A stretch of DNA of 45,311 nt from an uncultured Balneolaceae bacterium (GCA_937125285.1 CAKZLH010000164.1:1-45311); one strand, 5' to 3'; shown: positions 1 to 8,960, numbered from the stretch's first letter. Numbers and translations: made by a program. Notes: generated by a model from the sequence alone, not told the origin.

Positions 1-174
1 TCAATCACCTCGATAGTTATTACACATGATATGCATAGTGTTCTGCAAATCGCGGAACAAGTTGCCTTTTTAGATGATCAAAAGTTAAGCTGGTCGGGTA
101 CCATTGATGAAATGAAAGCAAGTAGCCATCCGCCTCTGTTAGATTTTATTAAGGCAAGTGAATACCAAATCTAA
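1..174 (+). CDS. MlaF-like ABC transporter ATP-binding protein, C-terminal end (partial)
   Basis: This is the last 57 codons of an ORF that enters from the left edge; it is absent from the ORF track because its start lies outside. The translation opens with SITSIVITHDMHSV, which matches the H-loop region of ABC ATPases (switch histidine in VITHDM), followed by a short C-terminal tail ending in FIKASEYQI. An MCE-domain protein follows 39 bases later, so this is most likely the ATPase of an Mla-type phospholipid transporter that powers lipid movement between inner and outer membranes. Walker A and signature motifs are outside the window, so the family is fixed by the H-loop and the neighbour only. 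Confidence 0.75.
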   Translation, partial: SITSIVITHDMHSVLQIAEQVAFLDDQKLSWSGTIDEMKASSHPPLLDFIKASEYQI

Positions 175-213
175 GTGGTATATTAGCCATAAGTTTAGAA
201 TGAATACACAAAG

Positions 214-1155
214 ATGAGTCAGGTGAAAAACATAAGTAACGAATTAAAAATTGGATTGGTTGTGCTATCGGCCATTATTATCGGGTATATGGGGTTTCGT
301 ATAATGAAAGACGAACCCATTTTTTCGCAGGTCAATTTACTGTACACCAAATTTGAAAGCGTAGAAGGACTGATTCGTGGTAGTAATGTCTATTTGAATG
401 GGTTTAAAATTGGGACCGTACGCGAAATGCAGTATATACCAGAAGAGGATAGTGCATTAATTACACTAAATATTACCGAAGATATACGCTTACCGAAAGG
501 GTCCATGGCTCAGTTAGCGGCACCTGATTTTTTAGGTTCTTCTACCATTCGGATTATTAAGTCTGATTCACAAGAAACCATGGAATGGGGTTCATCACTG
601 AAAGGAATTCAAAAAGAGGGGCTCTTAAATGTGTTTACTGATCGAGGGACCGCAATTAGTGATTCGGTAGCGGTCACGATCACTTTGCTGAATGAAAAGC
701 TTCGGGCGTTGGACTTTCTAAACCAACAGTCTTCTGAAGATATAGGAGGTACACTTTCCAATGTAAAGCAGACCAGCGACCATGTGCTAGGGGTAATAAA
801 AAATAGTTCAGATGAATTGGAAGGAATGATTCAATCCGCAAAACAGACCCTAGATACTATTGGTGATATCAGTGATTCCTCACGAGTTTCTATTGAGCAG
901 AGTATTCAGAATCTCGAGGTTTTAAGTACCGAAATGAACATCCTAACCAAAGAATTAACGCTAACCTCTCAGAGTCTTCAGTCGGTCCTACAAAAAATGG
1001 ACAGTGGTGAAGGAAGTCTAGGATTGCTCTTAAACGACCCCTCATTTTATCAAAATGCCGATTCTCTAGCGTTCAATTTAAACCTATTAATTAAGGGAAT
1101 TAATGAGGATCCAAAGCGTTACCTGAAGCATTTACGTTTGTTTGAATTATTTTAG
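214..1155 (+). CDS. MlaD family MCE-domain lipid transport protein
   Basis: The 313-residue protein has one N-terminal membrane segment (about residues 12-30), an MCE/MlaD domain (about 38-115, with the typical EGLIRGSNVYLNGFKIGTV stretch) and a long, probably helical C-terminal region. MCE proteins are anchored in the inner membrane and form a hexameric ring or tube that carries phospholipids across the periplasm. The length is near that of other single-MCE proteins of Bacteroidota-type bacteria, which are longer than the E. coli MlaD (about 180 residues). It lies 39 bases after the ABC ATPase end and is surely in the same operon. The ATG at 214 is the first in frame and directly precedes the charged N-region and the membrane segment. 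Confidence 0.88.
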   Translation: MSQVKNISNELKIGLVVLSAIIIGYMGFRIMKDEPIFSQVNLLYTKFESVEGLIRGSNVYLNGFKIGTVREMQYIPEEDSALITLNITEDIRLPKGSMAQLAAPDFLGSSTIRIIKSDSQETMEWGSSLKGIQKEGLLNVFTDRGTAISDSVAVTITLLNEKLRALDFLNQQSSEDIGGTLSNVKQTSDHVLGVIKNSSDELEGMIQSAKQTLDTIGDISDSSRVSIEQSIQNLEVLSTEMNILTKELTLTSQSLQSVLQKMDSGEGSLGLLLNDPSFYQNADSLAFNLNLLIKGINEDPKRYLKHLRLFELF

Positions 1156-1210
1156 GCCTATTCATGTCTAAAGACCGTGGCTTTTACTTTTAATTGCCAC
1201 CTTATTGGCG

Positions 1211-1218
1211 TATATTTG
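1211..1218 (+). promoter_or_regulatory. Putative Bacteroidota-type -7 box upstream of the PpiD-like gene
   Basis: TATATTTG matches the TAnnTTTG -7 consensus of Bacteroidota exactly, in the 215-base gap before the foldase gene. The same octamer sits in front of the tRNA-Lys gene on the other strand. No clear TTG -33 box is seen at the expected distance (only a T-rich stretch), so this is a moderate call. It would give a 5' leader of about 150 bases, in which I see only a short CCGG/CCGG hairpin. Confidence 0.45.
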
Positions 1219-1370
1219 CGATCTTGCTATTGTTTATTTAGATCAATGAAACCCTTGTTTTTGCTATTGGAGTAAATCAAGACTTTTGAGCTAAGAACTC
1301 TAGTTTGTAGAATGCCGGTTTTCAGCCGGGAAAATCAACAATTAACCGTACGATTTAGAGGAAACCTGTC

Positions 1371-3140
1371 ATGGGTGTAATGGGAAAATTTAGAGATAAC
1401 ACTGGAGTTATCTTGTGGATATTAATAGGATCTTTTGGTCTTTTATGGGTGGTCATGGATGTATTTGACCCTAATGCGTTAATGATGGGCCCTAGATCTT
1501 TGGGTTCTGTAAATGGCGAACCCATTAGTTATGAAGAATACAATAGCCGGGTTCAGTACTATTCTAATGCCTACAGCCAGCAAACCGGACAGAGCATGAC
1601 CCCAGAATTACGGGCGGCCTATGAGTCTCAGGTTTGGGACGAAATTGTGAGCTCTAAGTTATTGGAACAAAAAATGGATGAGTTAGGGATCACGGTTACC
1701 GATGATGAGCTGTTGAGTATGGTATATGGAGAAAATCCCGATCCGCTTATTCGCCAATATTTCCAGCGCGAAGATGGTACCATTGACCGATTTATGGTTC
1801 AAAATGTGCTTTCAGACGAGCAGTATAGCCAAGAAGCTATTGCTATCGAGCTTCAATTACGCCAAAAGCGACGTCAAGAAAAACTAACGAACTACATTAC
1901 TTCTGGCCTTCAAGTTACCCAAGCCGAAGTGGAACGTGAATTTACCCGCCGTAATACCTTTGCTGAATTGGAATATCTACGTTTTCCATATAGTGAAGTA
2001 GATGAAGCGACTATTGAAGTGTCGGATGCCGATGTGCGGGCATATTACAACGCCAATAAAGAACTCTACAAACAAGAAAAGGCGTATAGAGCACAATTTG
2101 TTCGATTTAGCACCTTACCTACCTCAGAGGATTCTGCGGTTATCAGACAAGAACTCGAGAATCTAAGAGCAGATTTTGCCGCTGCGGAGAATGATTCTGT
2201 ATTTTTGGTTTTGCAACAATCTACCACTCCTTTTAATGGCGTAATGGTCGATAAAGATGAAGTTCGTGAAGAATACGAAGCGGTCTTAGCGGTTGATGAG
2301 GGAGATGTAACCGGTGTATTGGAATTGGGAACTTCAGCTGCCATCATTAAAAACGTGAGTGAATCTCGTTCGGCAATACAGTTTGCAGTTCTTTCTCGTA
2401 TGTATGAGGCTTTACCGGCTACCTTAAACGAGGTTGGTGAGCAAGCAGATGAATTTCAGTATTTTGCTGAAGAAAATAACTTTGTTGATGAAGCCAACAG
2501 AGCTGAGTTAAGCTTAGGAAGCATATTTGCTACCGATGGAAATACCTTTATTTCTGGTTTAGGAAACTCCCAGCAGGTGCTCGATTTTCTTTCTCGTGCC
2601 GACGAGGGTGATATTTCGGCTCCTATTGAATTGAGTAGAGAATTAGTAGTGATTCAACTCGACGAAATTATTGAGGAAGGATATCGGCCGCTTGAAGAGG
2701 TACGTACTCAAGTGGAGACTGCTGTTCGGACCGAAAAAAGAAAAGAGGTATTGTCTGCTCAGTTGAACGAGTGGTTGGCCGCGCACAGCGATCTAGCTTC
2801 ATTAGCAGAAGCTACCGATAAGACGGTTCAAACCGTAGAAAACCTTTCTTCGAATAGTACGGTACTTCGTGGGGCAGGGCGTGAGCCAGAAGTTATTGGC
2901 CAAGTATTTAACCTTGAAGCGGGTTCGCTTTCTGGAGCTGTTGCCGGGGAAAGCGGGATGTATGTGGTGTTCGTAAAATCCGTAAATGCACCTACCTTGG
3001 GTACCGCTTCTGTCGAGAGTTACGATACCATTCGCCAAGAACTCGAGCAATCTCTGAACAATGAGTACTTGAGCGTGTGGATTTCACAGTTAAAAGGCGA
3101 AGCAGATATTGTAGATAACCGATCGGTTCTACTTCAATAA
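1371..3140 (+). CDS. PpiD/SurA-like membrane-anchored peptidyl-prolyl isomerase
   Basis: The 589-residue protein begins with a short cytoplasmic tail, one membrane segment (about residues 12-32, GVILWILIGSFGLLWVVM) and a SurA_N-type helical domain with the typical SVNGEPISYEEYNSRV start. A long periplasmic part follows that should hold one or two divergent parvulin (PpiC-type) domains. This architecture is that of PpiD, which assists folding of exported and outer-membrane proteins at the periplasmic face of the inner membrane. The usual active-site signature of parvulins is not obvious, so it may act mainly as a chaperone. The ATG at 1371 is preceded by GAGGAAACC. A strong terminator follows the stop, so it appears to be transcribed alone. 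Confidence 0.85.
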   Translation: MGVMGKFRDNTGVILWILIGSFGLLWVVMDVFDPNALMMGPRSLGSVNGEPISYEEYNSRVQYYSNAYSQQTGQSMTPELRAAYESQVWDEIVSSKLLEQKMDELGITVTDDELLSMVYGENPDPLIRQYFQREDGTIDRFMVQNVLSDEQYSQEAIAIELQLRQKRRQEKLTNYITSGLQVTQAEVEREFTRRNTFAELEYLRFPYSEVDEATIEVSDADVRAYYNANKELYKQEKAYRAQFVRFSTLPTSEDSAVIRQELENLRADFAAAENDSVFLVLQQSTTPFNGVMVDKDEVREEYEAVLAVDEGDVTGVLELGTSAAIIKNVSESRSAIQFAVLSRMYEALPATLNEVGEQADEFQYFAEENNFVDEANRAELSLGSIFATDGNTFISGLGNSQQVLDFLSRADEGDISAPIELSRELVVIQLDEIIEEGYRPLEEVRTQVETAVRTEKRKEVLSAQLNEWLAAHSDLASLAEATDKTVQTVENLSSNSTVLRGAGREPEVIGQVFNLEAGSLSGAVAGESGMYVVFVKSVNAPTLGTASVESYDTIRQELEQSLNNEYLSVWISQLKGEADIVDNRSVLLQ

Positions 3141-3160
3141 TTTGCCTAAAGAACTTTGTT

Positions 3161-3197
3161 AAAGGGATGAGAACGTGGTTTTCATCCCTTTTTTTTA
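3161..3197 (+). terminator. Rho-independent terminator after the PpiD-like gene
   Basis: AAAGGGATGA pairs with TCATCCCTTT around a short loop, and the stem runs straight into a run of eight or more T residues. It lies 20 bases after the foldase stop and separates that gene from ribD. Confidence 0.9.
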
Positions 3198-3218
3198 CTA
3201 ATCAATAGTCAAGCTCAT

Positions 3219-4352
3219 ATGGCTTCAGCGTACTCCCAAGAAGAGCGGGATGCCTTCTTTATGCAGCAAGCGTTGGATCTTGCGGTTAAAGGGAAGGGTT
3301 CGGTATCACCCAATCCCATGGTAGGTTGTGTGATTGTAGATAAACAGGGGAATCGAATTGGTTCGGGTTATCACAAGAAGTACGGGGCAGCTCATGCCGA
3401 GGTAAATGCCGTGGCATCGGTTGAAAATCCCGACCATCTTAAAGGCGCTACCGTCTATGTAACCCTTGAACCCTGTGCTCATCATGGAAAGACGCCGCCT
3501 TGTGCCGAACTGTTAGCTTCCTTGCCAATCGATCGTGTTGTAATCGCACAAAAAGATCCAAACCCGAAAGTGAATGGTTTAGGAATTGAGAAGCTGAAAG
3601 CCGCTGATAAACAGGTTCAGCTAGGTGTATTAGAAGAAAAGGCTGAAAAGTTAAATGAGTTTTTTAATCATGTTCAGCAGTATGGCCGCCCTTTCGTTAC
3701 TCTTAAGCTTGCTCAAACGGTTGATGGCTATGTAGCCGCCGCCGATGGCGATTCCCAATGGATTACAGGTAAGCCCGCACGTAAGAAAGTTCACGAATGG
3801 AGAGCGTTTTATGACGCGGTATTGGTTGGTAGAAACACCGCGATGGTGGACAATCCTCAATTAAGCGTACGTCATGTTCAAGGTCGCCAACCCTATCGGG
3901 TAGTATTGGATGGACCCTATACCCTGCCAAAAGAACTTCAGTTATTTTCCGATAAATTTGAGGAGAAAACCATTGTAGTAACCTGGAACAAAGAAGCTTC
4001 CTCCGATGATGCGGATCCCATGCTAAAGTTGATGCAGCATAATTATTTTAGGGGTCAAATTATTCGTGTCGCCAAAAAAGATGGCCATGTAGACCTCCGT
4101 GAAACTATTCAGGCCTTGGGAGCTTTGGGAATACAATCTGTTCTGGTTGAAGCGGGCCAGCAATTGGCTTCGGCTCTTTTGAGGGAAGGACTTGTGGATA
4201 AGCTGGAATGCTTTATTGCCCCTAAATTGTTAGGTAGCGGTACTCGGTCCATTATGGATTTAGGAATTAACGGAATGCGAGACATTTGTACATTAAAAGA
4301 GGTGAGTTGGAGCCAAGTTGGAGACGATTTGTTGCTCAGCGCCTACATATAA
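3219..4352 (+). CDS. ribD: Bifunctional riboflavin biosynthesis deaminase/reductase RibD
   Basis: RibD deaminates diaminohydroxyphosphoribosylaminopyrimidine and then reduces the ribosyl side chain with NADPH, the second and third steps of riboflavin synthesis from GTP. The N-terminal cytidine-deaminase-like domain shows the zinc site: HAE (H59, E61) and two cysteines in PCAHHGKTPPC (C86, C95). The reductase domain starts around residue 155 (FVTLKLAQTVDGYVA, SQWITG) and ends with the typical GGxQxxxxLL-like segment (EAGQQLASALLREGLVDKL). At 377 residues it has the usual full length. The ribE gene starts 11 bases downstream of its stop, so the two form a ribDE operon. Confidence 0.96.
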   Translation: MASAYSQEERDAFFMQQALDLAVKGKGSVSPNPMVGCVIVDKQGNRIGSGYHKKYGAAHAEVNAVASVENPDHLKGATVYVTLEPCAHHGKTPPCAELLASLPIDRVVIAQKDPNPKVNGLGIEKLKAADKQVQLGVLEEKAEKLNEFFNHVQQYGRPFVTLKLAQTVDGYVAAADGDSQWITGKPARKKVHEWRAFYDAVLVGRNTAMVDNPQLSVRHVQGRQPYRVVLDGPYTLPKELQLFSDKFEEKTIVVTWNKEASSDDADPMLKLMQHNYFRGQIIRVAKKDGHVDLRETIQALGALGIQSVLVEAGQQLASALLREGLVDKLECFIAPKLLGSGTRSIMDLGINGMRDICTLKEVSWSQVGDDLLLSAYI

Positions 4353-4363
4353 ATTCAAAAGCG

Positions 4364-4969
4364 ATGTTTACAGGAATAATAGAAGAAATGGGTGAGATTA
4401 TCTCCGTTGAAAGTTTGAATAACGGAGGACAAGAGACTCGGATTGCGTGTTCATTCGGTGCTCATTGTCATATTGATGAAAGTATTTCCATCAATGGGGC
4501 ATGCCATACAGTAGTGGCATTTGACCAAACTAGTTTTACGGTACAGAGTATAGAAGAAACCCTTCGTAAAACCACCCTAGGAAGTTTAAAGGTAGGTGAG
4601 AAAGTAAATTTAGAACGGTCTATGACTCTTCAAAAAGGCATTGAAGGACATTTAGTTCAAGGGCATGTAGATACCGTCGCGCATATCCGCAGTATTGAGG
4701 CAGAAGAAACCGGCTGGTTGATCGACATTGCTTTATCGGATGAATTTCGTGATATGATTGTTGGGAGAGGGAGTATTACCGTTGATGGCATTAGTCTAAC
4801 GGTTGCTCAAGATTTAGGTGATGCGTTTCGGGTAGCCATTATTCCCTATACTTGGGAGCATACCAATTTATCGATGAAAGCAGAAGGCGATGGGGTAAAT
4901 CTGGAATTTGACGTCATCGGCAAATATGTGGTCAAATACCTGGCCAAAATGAATGGGAACCGTTCTTAG
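4364..4969 (+). CDS. ribE: Riboflavin synthase alpha chain
   Basis: This enzyme dismutates two 6,7-dimethyl-8-ribityllumazine molecules into riboflavin and a pyrimidinedione, the last step of riboflavin synthesis. The 201-residue protein has two lumazine-binding repeats, each with its own signature: MFTGIIEEMGEI at the start and the GHLVQGHVDTVAHI block at mid-protein. The ORF track begins at 4286, inside ribD, but the true N-terminus is the family-typical MFTGIIE at 4364, which lies 11 bases after the ribD stop. The last four bases overlap the convergent lptD: the sequence TTAG serves as part of both stop codons (TAG on plus, TAA on minus). Confidence 0.96.
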   Translation: MFTGIIEEMGEIISVESLNNGGQETRIACSFGAHCHIDESISINGACHTVVAFDQTSFTVQSIEETLRKTTLGSLKVGEKVNLERSMTLQKGIEGHLVQGHVDTVAHIRSIEAEETGWLIDIALSDEFRDMIVGRGSITVDGISLTVAQDLGDAFRVAIIPYTWEHTNLSMKAEGDGVNLEFDVIGKYVVKYLAKMNGNRS

Positions 4970-7677
4970 AAACTGGTTCCACCTGGGAAACCCGTGCTGC
5001 TGCCTCGGCCCGATCGTCCATTGGGTGAAGAACTACGCTCTAAATTTTTCAGTACGGGTAATTTTTGGAATAGAGATTGAATTTGGGCGTTGTTCACGCT
5101 GAGTCGGAAGAAATAGTATTGATAATCTCCAAAAGGGCTAATCTGAAAAGATAAATCCCAACACTCAAGGTTTCGATTGAGGGAAAATTGCGAAGGTGTT
5201 AATTCTTTTTGAATGAAATCGTACCCTAAAGTCGTACCAAAACGCCATTTTGGTGTCAAATTGAAACTGATACTCTGAGCATTTAAAGTGGCACTTTTCA
5301 GGGGGTCGTCATTATGGCGATAGCGCCAAGAGTAACTAAAATTTAGGCTGAAGCTCCAGGGAGAGTTGAATGGGATAACAGGTTCTTCTCCGAATGCGGC
5401 ATCCACGGGATTGAAGTAACCCTGCCGAAAAGGATCATAATTACGACGGTACTTTGGAGTAATCGGCTCGATTCCACCACCACCTCCCCTAAAGCTGGTG
5501 CTTGCGGTAAAACGAAAGCTCTCCATTTGTGCTAGCTTATTCGAACCATTGATTAAAAAGCGATCAAAGTATCTCCCCAACGAGTCTCGTTGATAAAATG
5601 AAAAATTCGCCCGCATATTAATGCGTATACCTTTCAAACTACTTGAACTCAAGGAAGCGCTAAGCGGACTTAACTGAAGACTGTCGGCTGCAAAGTTGTA
5701 GGAGGTATTAAGCGATAAGTTGTCGATGATCTTTAATTTTTTTTCACTTACTTCGCCTGTAGTATCGCGACGGACTCGCTTAGTTTCTAGGATATTTTGA
5801 ATACTCAGACTCATTGCTCGTTGCTCACCGGCAGAGGGGCCTCTATAGATTTCATTATCGAAAATACTGTATCGCTGGGTGTTGCCAAGGGTATCACTCA
5901 CAACCTCCCGAAAATATCCCCACTTTGGCTCACTAAAATCGGGCCGATATCCAAAGCTTATAGAAGGCCTTAGTGTATGACGAAGTCCTTCAAAGCTGCC
6001 TATTTTTTTAGTTGATGTTCCGTATAAAGTAGTGGACAAACTAAGAGAGGAAGAAAAATCTCTACCGGCCACAAATCCATTCACCTTGTCGGTAACAACT
6101 TGATTGATTTCTGGGTCGAAACGTTTGTTGATAGAACTTGGATACCAATATTCATTTAACTGAACGCCCACGGAGGAATTGATGTAAGGGGAGTCGATAA
6201 TTTTTCCTACCGTTAGGTTCGCACTTTGTTTTAAACCCAGTTGTATGTAGTCGTTTGTACCTGTGGCTTCACGGTATTGACTGGGAGAAAGGAAAGCGTC
6301 TATAAAGCCTATGCTAGCGGTATCGGCGTCAATAGGGCGATAATCAAAGTTACTGTCAAAATTATTGTTATATCGTAGGGTTATACTTTCATACCATTTG
6401 GCATTACTACTCGAACCTGTAGATTTAAACGGACTTAGTGTTTTGGTCGAAAAGGTGAATCCAGGGCCATCCAATGAGGTTGAATTCGTGAAGAAATTTT
6501 GAACCATACTGGCATTTGTACTAAAACTAAAGAGACCCTCTGGATCTCGATAATTATAGGCTATACGGGAGGTAGAACTGGTCTGGGCACGATCTTCGAT
6601 ATTGAAAGAATTTTGGCTAAAGAAGTCGGCGGTTCTCAAATTCACATTGGCCGAAATACTGGCATAGGGCGAGATAGTCTGTTGATGCCGTATACCAATG
6701 GATTTGTTTATTTGGGTTGAAAAATCGGGGTCGGTGGGCTCCAAACCCTGATCACGAGAGTAACCAAGTGTAATGGCGCCACTAAAACGATCGGCTAATC
6801 GGTATTGAGTGGAATTGTTGGCATAATAGGTGCCTGAAGTAAAGACATCCGCGCTAAGCGTAGTGGTGACATAATCATTTATGTATTGAAACCACCCTAA
6901 ATTATGCAGCCCAATACCTTTTGAAGCCTGGGCATCAAACACATAAGTGGGTGTAAGTAAACCCGATCGTTTCTTGTCCATTTGAGCAGGTACATAACCG
7001 AAAGGGAGCACAAAGGGATAGGGAATATCAAGCACATAGAGCCGTGCATTAGTGAAAAAGATTTCCTCCTCATCTACCACTTTCATCTGTTTGGCTTCCA
7101 GGTAATAATAAAGGTAGTCAGGAGGACAGGTTGAATAGATTCCGTCCTGAATGAACACTTCCGACTTGTTCACATTTTTGATTTTTGCCCCGATGAGCAA
7201 CCCATCACTAACGTTTACTTGTGCGTCCTCAAATTTACCTTTCTCCGTTTTGTAATTGAATAGAATGCGATTGCTCTTAATTTCGTCTTCACCCATCGTT
7301 AGCACGGGCATGGTTAGACTATCTTGGAGCGATGAACCTCTAGCTTCAACCGTAGTTGAATCAAGATTCATATTTATTTTCCCGGCCAGTAGGGTCCCGG
7401 TTGAATGTGTGATTTTAGCGGTTCCAAACAAAAAAGCCTTTCGTCCATTGAGCAGTCGAACAATAAGTGAGTCATTTGCCTGAAATCGAACCGCATTGGC
7501 TGGAGCACCATTGCCACTATTTGCGCCATCTGTTCCAATGCCTGTTTCCATACTACCGACATTGCCCATTCCCTGGTCGGGGGGAGCCATAACCTGACCA
7601 AATACCTCATAAGACCATAGGAGTGTACCTATGGCCATCAAAACGCGGATTAAGAGATATTTTGGCTGGAATCGCAC
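4966..7677 (-). CDS. lptD: LPS-assembly outer membrane protein LptD family
   Basis: The 903-residue protein has an N-terminal signal peptide, an OstA/LptD N-terminal beta domain (about residues 60-190, with the GEDEIKSNRILFNYKTEKGKF strand pattern) and a very large C-terminal beta-barrel rich in aromatic, serine and asparagine residues. LptD inserts lipopolysaccharide into the outer leaflet of the outer membrane. The start is a GTG at 7677, which leaves a proper charged N-region; an in-frame ATG at 7638 is the alternative. The protein ends with a low-complexity Ser/Gly/Arg tail after the last strands and finishes in phenylalanine, as outer membrane proteins often do. It is the last gene of a minus-strand operon after the FtsB-like and ROK genes, with 11 bases to the ROK stop. 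Confidence 0.87.
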   Translation of the reverse strand: MRFQPKYLLIRVLMAIGTLLWSYEVFGQVMAPPDQGMGNVGSMETGIGTDGANSGNGAPANAVRFQANDSLIVRLLNGRKAFLFGTAKITHSTGTLLAGKINMNLDSTTVEARGSSLQDSLTMPVLTMGEDEIKSNRILFNYKTEKGKFEDAQVNVSDGLLIGAKIKNVNKSEVFIQDGIYSTCPPDYLYYYLEAKQMKVVDEEEIFFTNARLYVLDIPYPFVLPFGYVPAQMDKKRSGLLTPTYVFDAQASKGIGLHNLGWFQYINDYVTTTLSADVFTSGTYYANNSTQYRLADRFSGAITLGYSRDQGLEPTDPDFSTQINKSIGIRHQQTISPYASISANVNLRTADFFSQNSFNIEDRAQTSSTSRIAYNYRDPEGLFSFSTNASMVQNFFTNSTSLDGPGFTFSTKTLSPFKSTGSSSNAKWYESITLRYNNNFDSNFDYRPIDADTASIGFIDAFLSPSQYREATGTNDYIQLGLKQSANLTVGKIIDSPYINSSVGVQLNEYWYPSSINKRFDPEINQVVTDKVNGFVAGRDFSSSLSLSTTLYGTSTKKIGSFEGLRHTLRPSISFGYRPDFSEPKWGYFREVVSDTLGNTQRYSIFDNEIYRGPSAGEQRAMSLSIQNILETKRVRRDTTGEVSEKKLKIIDNLSLNTSYNFAADSLQLSPLSASLSSSSLKGIRINMRANFSFYQRDSLGRYFDRFLINGSNKLAQMESFRFTASTSFRGGGGGIEPITPKYRRNYDPFRQGYFNPVDAAFGEEPVIPFNSPWSFSLNFSYSWRYRHNDDPLKSATLNAQSISFNLTPKWRFGTTLGYDFIQKELTPSQFSLNRNLECWDLSFQISPFGDYQYYFFRLSVNNAQIQSLFQKLPVLKNLERSSSPNGRSGRGSSTGFPGGTSF

Positions 7678-7688
7678 ACTCTGTAGGA

Positions 7689-8633
7689 TTAACTAAAGGA
7701 GTCGAATGCTAAACCAGCGGCGCCAAGAAGTGAGCTATCATTTCCTAAATCTTCGTAAACAATTTCAAAACCTTCCTGAAAAGGAGGCATCATATGTTTC
7801 TTTACTATATCGCGTGCAGGACCAAACAACCATTCACCAGCTTTGGCTACTCCTCCGCTCAACACATAGGTGCGTATATCCATCATGTGGGTATAGTTGA
7901 TGATAGCATAGCCTAGGCGCTGCCCCGCTTTTTCAAGAATTTCAATGGCTAGGTCGTTTCCGGTATTCGCAGCTTGAGTTAAATCTACCGGTTCTAGTTT
8001 ATCAAAGTCTTTACTGAACTTTTGGTAAAGTGGATTGTTGGGATGTTGAGTTATCATGTCCATGGCAAATCGGCTGAGGAATCGTTGACCTAAGTAGGCT
8101 TCAATGGTTCCCCGAGTAACACTGTTTGAAAGTGGACCGTGGTAGTCTAAGATAATATGTCCTAACTCTCCGGCCATGCCACGTGAGCCCTTGAATAACT
8201 CTTTATTAATGATAATTCCACCGCCTACACCCGTTCCAAGAGTAAGCATGATGAAGTGGCTATAATTTTTTCCTACCCCAAAATGCAAAGATCCTAAGGC
8301 TGCAATGTTGGCGTCATTTTCAATCCGGCAAGGCAGTTTTGTTCGCTTCGTGATTTCCTCAGCGGCATTAACTCCATCTAAACTGGGTAAGTTAGGAGGA
8401 TAGTAAACCGTCGTTTGATCGATACTCACCATGCCAGGTAAGCCCATGCCAATGCCCACCACACCCTCTTTTTTGCTTAGCTCCATTATGACACCAGCAA
8501 TTCTATCTAAGAGATGATCTTTGCCCAATTCGGCGTGTGTGGGCGTAGAACTCTGTTCTATAATGCCGAGATCTTGGTCTACAACAGCAGCTTTTATGTT
8601 GGTGCCGCCTAAATCAATAGCAATTGCTTTCAT
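7689..8633 (-). CDS. ROK family sugar kinase (glucokinase-like)
   Basis: The 314-residue protein has the phosphate-binding motif of the actin-like ATPase fold at the start (IDLGGTNIKAAVV), the catalytic aspartate region (CRIENDANIAALGS) and GTGVGGGI. ROK kinases phosphorylate glucose, fructose, N-acetylmannosamine or similar sugars in the cytoplasm. The zinc site of the family is altered: after the conserved GELGH (155-159) the usual C-x-C-G-x-x-G-C-x-E reads S169-N-S171-V-T-R-G-T176-I-E, so all three cysteines are replaced while the flanking G and E remain. The substrate cannot be named. It sits between the FtsB-like gene (21 bases upstream) and lptD (11 bases downstream), a cell-envelope context. 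Confidence 0.9.
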   Translation of the reverse strand: MKAIAIDLGGTNIKAAVVDQDLGIIEQSSTPTHAELGKDHLLDRIAGVIMELSKKEGVVGIGMGLPGMVSIDQTTVYYPPNLPSLDGVNAAEEITKRTKLPCRIENDANIAALGSLHFGVGKNYSHFIMLTLGTGVGGGIIINKELFKGSRGMAGELGHIILDYHGPLSNSVTRGTIEAYLGQRFLSRFAMDMITQHPNNPLYQKFSKDFDKLEPVDLTQAANTGNDLAIEILEKAGQRLGYAIINYTHMMDIRTYVLSGGVAKAGEWLFGPARDIVKKHMMPPFQEGFEIVYEDLGNDSSLLGAAGLAFDSFS

Positions 8634-8654
8634 AAGGTATCTGAATGAGAACGG

Positions 8655-8960
8655 TTAATCTTTTTTCTTAATTTTGTAAACGGTTTCCCCCGGTTTCTTC
8701 ATGCCATACTCTTCTCGAGCTATTTTCTCGATGAGGTCGGGATTTTTTTCCAATGCTTCTATGTCGGATTTCAGAATTTCGGATTGCTCTTCCAACTCTT
8801 GGGTTTTCTCTATAAGCTCTTGTTTCTGCTGCTGTAGTTGCCAACGTGTCTTAAGACTATACACGTCGATAAATAAAAACCATATGAGTATTGCCAGCGC
8901 TAATAGGCCTAAGAGTATTTTTTTATTCCAACGAAGAGGATTCAGAATTTCAGCATTCAT
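8655..8960 (-). CDS. Septum formation initiator (FtsB/DivIC) family protein
   Basis: The 101-residue bitopic protein has a short cytoplasmic end, one membrane segment (about residues 14-31, KILLGLLALAILIWFLFIDVY), a Gln/Glu/Leu-rich coiled coil (about 35-75) and the family's C-terminal IEKIAREEYGMKKPGE motif. FtsB/DivIC proteins join FtsL and FtsQ in the divisome and link septal peptidoglycan synthesis to constriction. It is the first gene of the minus-strand operon that continues with the ROK kinase and lptD. The tRNA terminator lies about 60 bases upstream, so its promoter should be in the short region between 8961 and 9019, where I see no perfect -7 box. Confidence 0.9.
   Translation of the reverse strand: MNAEILNPLRWNKKILLGLLALAILIWFLFIDVYSLKTRWQLQQQKQELIEKTQELEEQSEILKSDIEALEKNPDLIEKIAREEYGMKKPGETVYKIKKKD

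Noticed and set aside
4286-4363. Longer N-terminus for riboflavin synthase
   Set aside because: It lies inside ribD and is unlike any family N-terminus; MFTGIIE at 4364 is the standard start.
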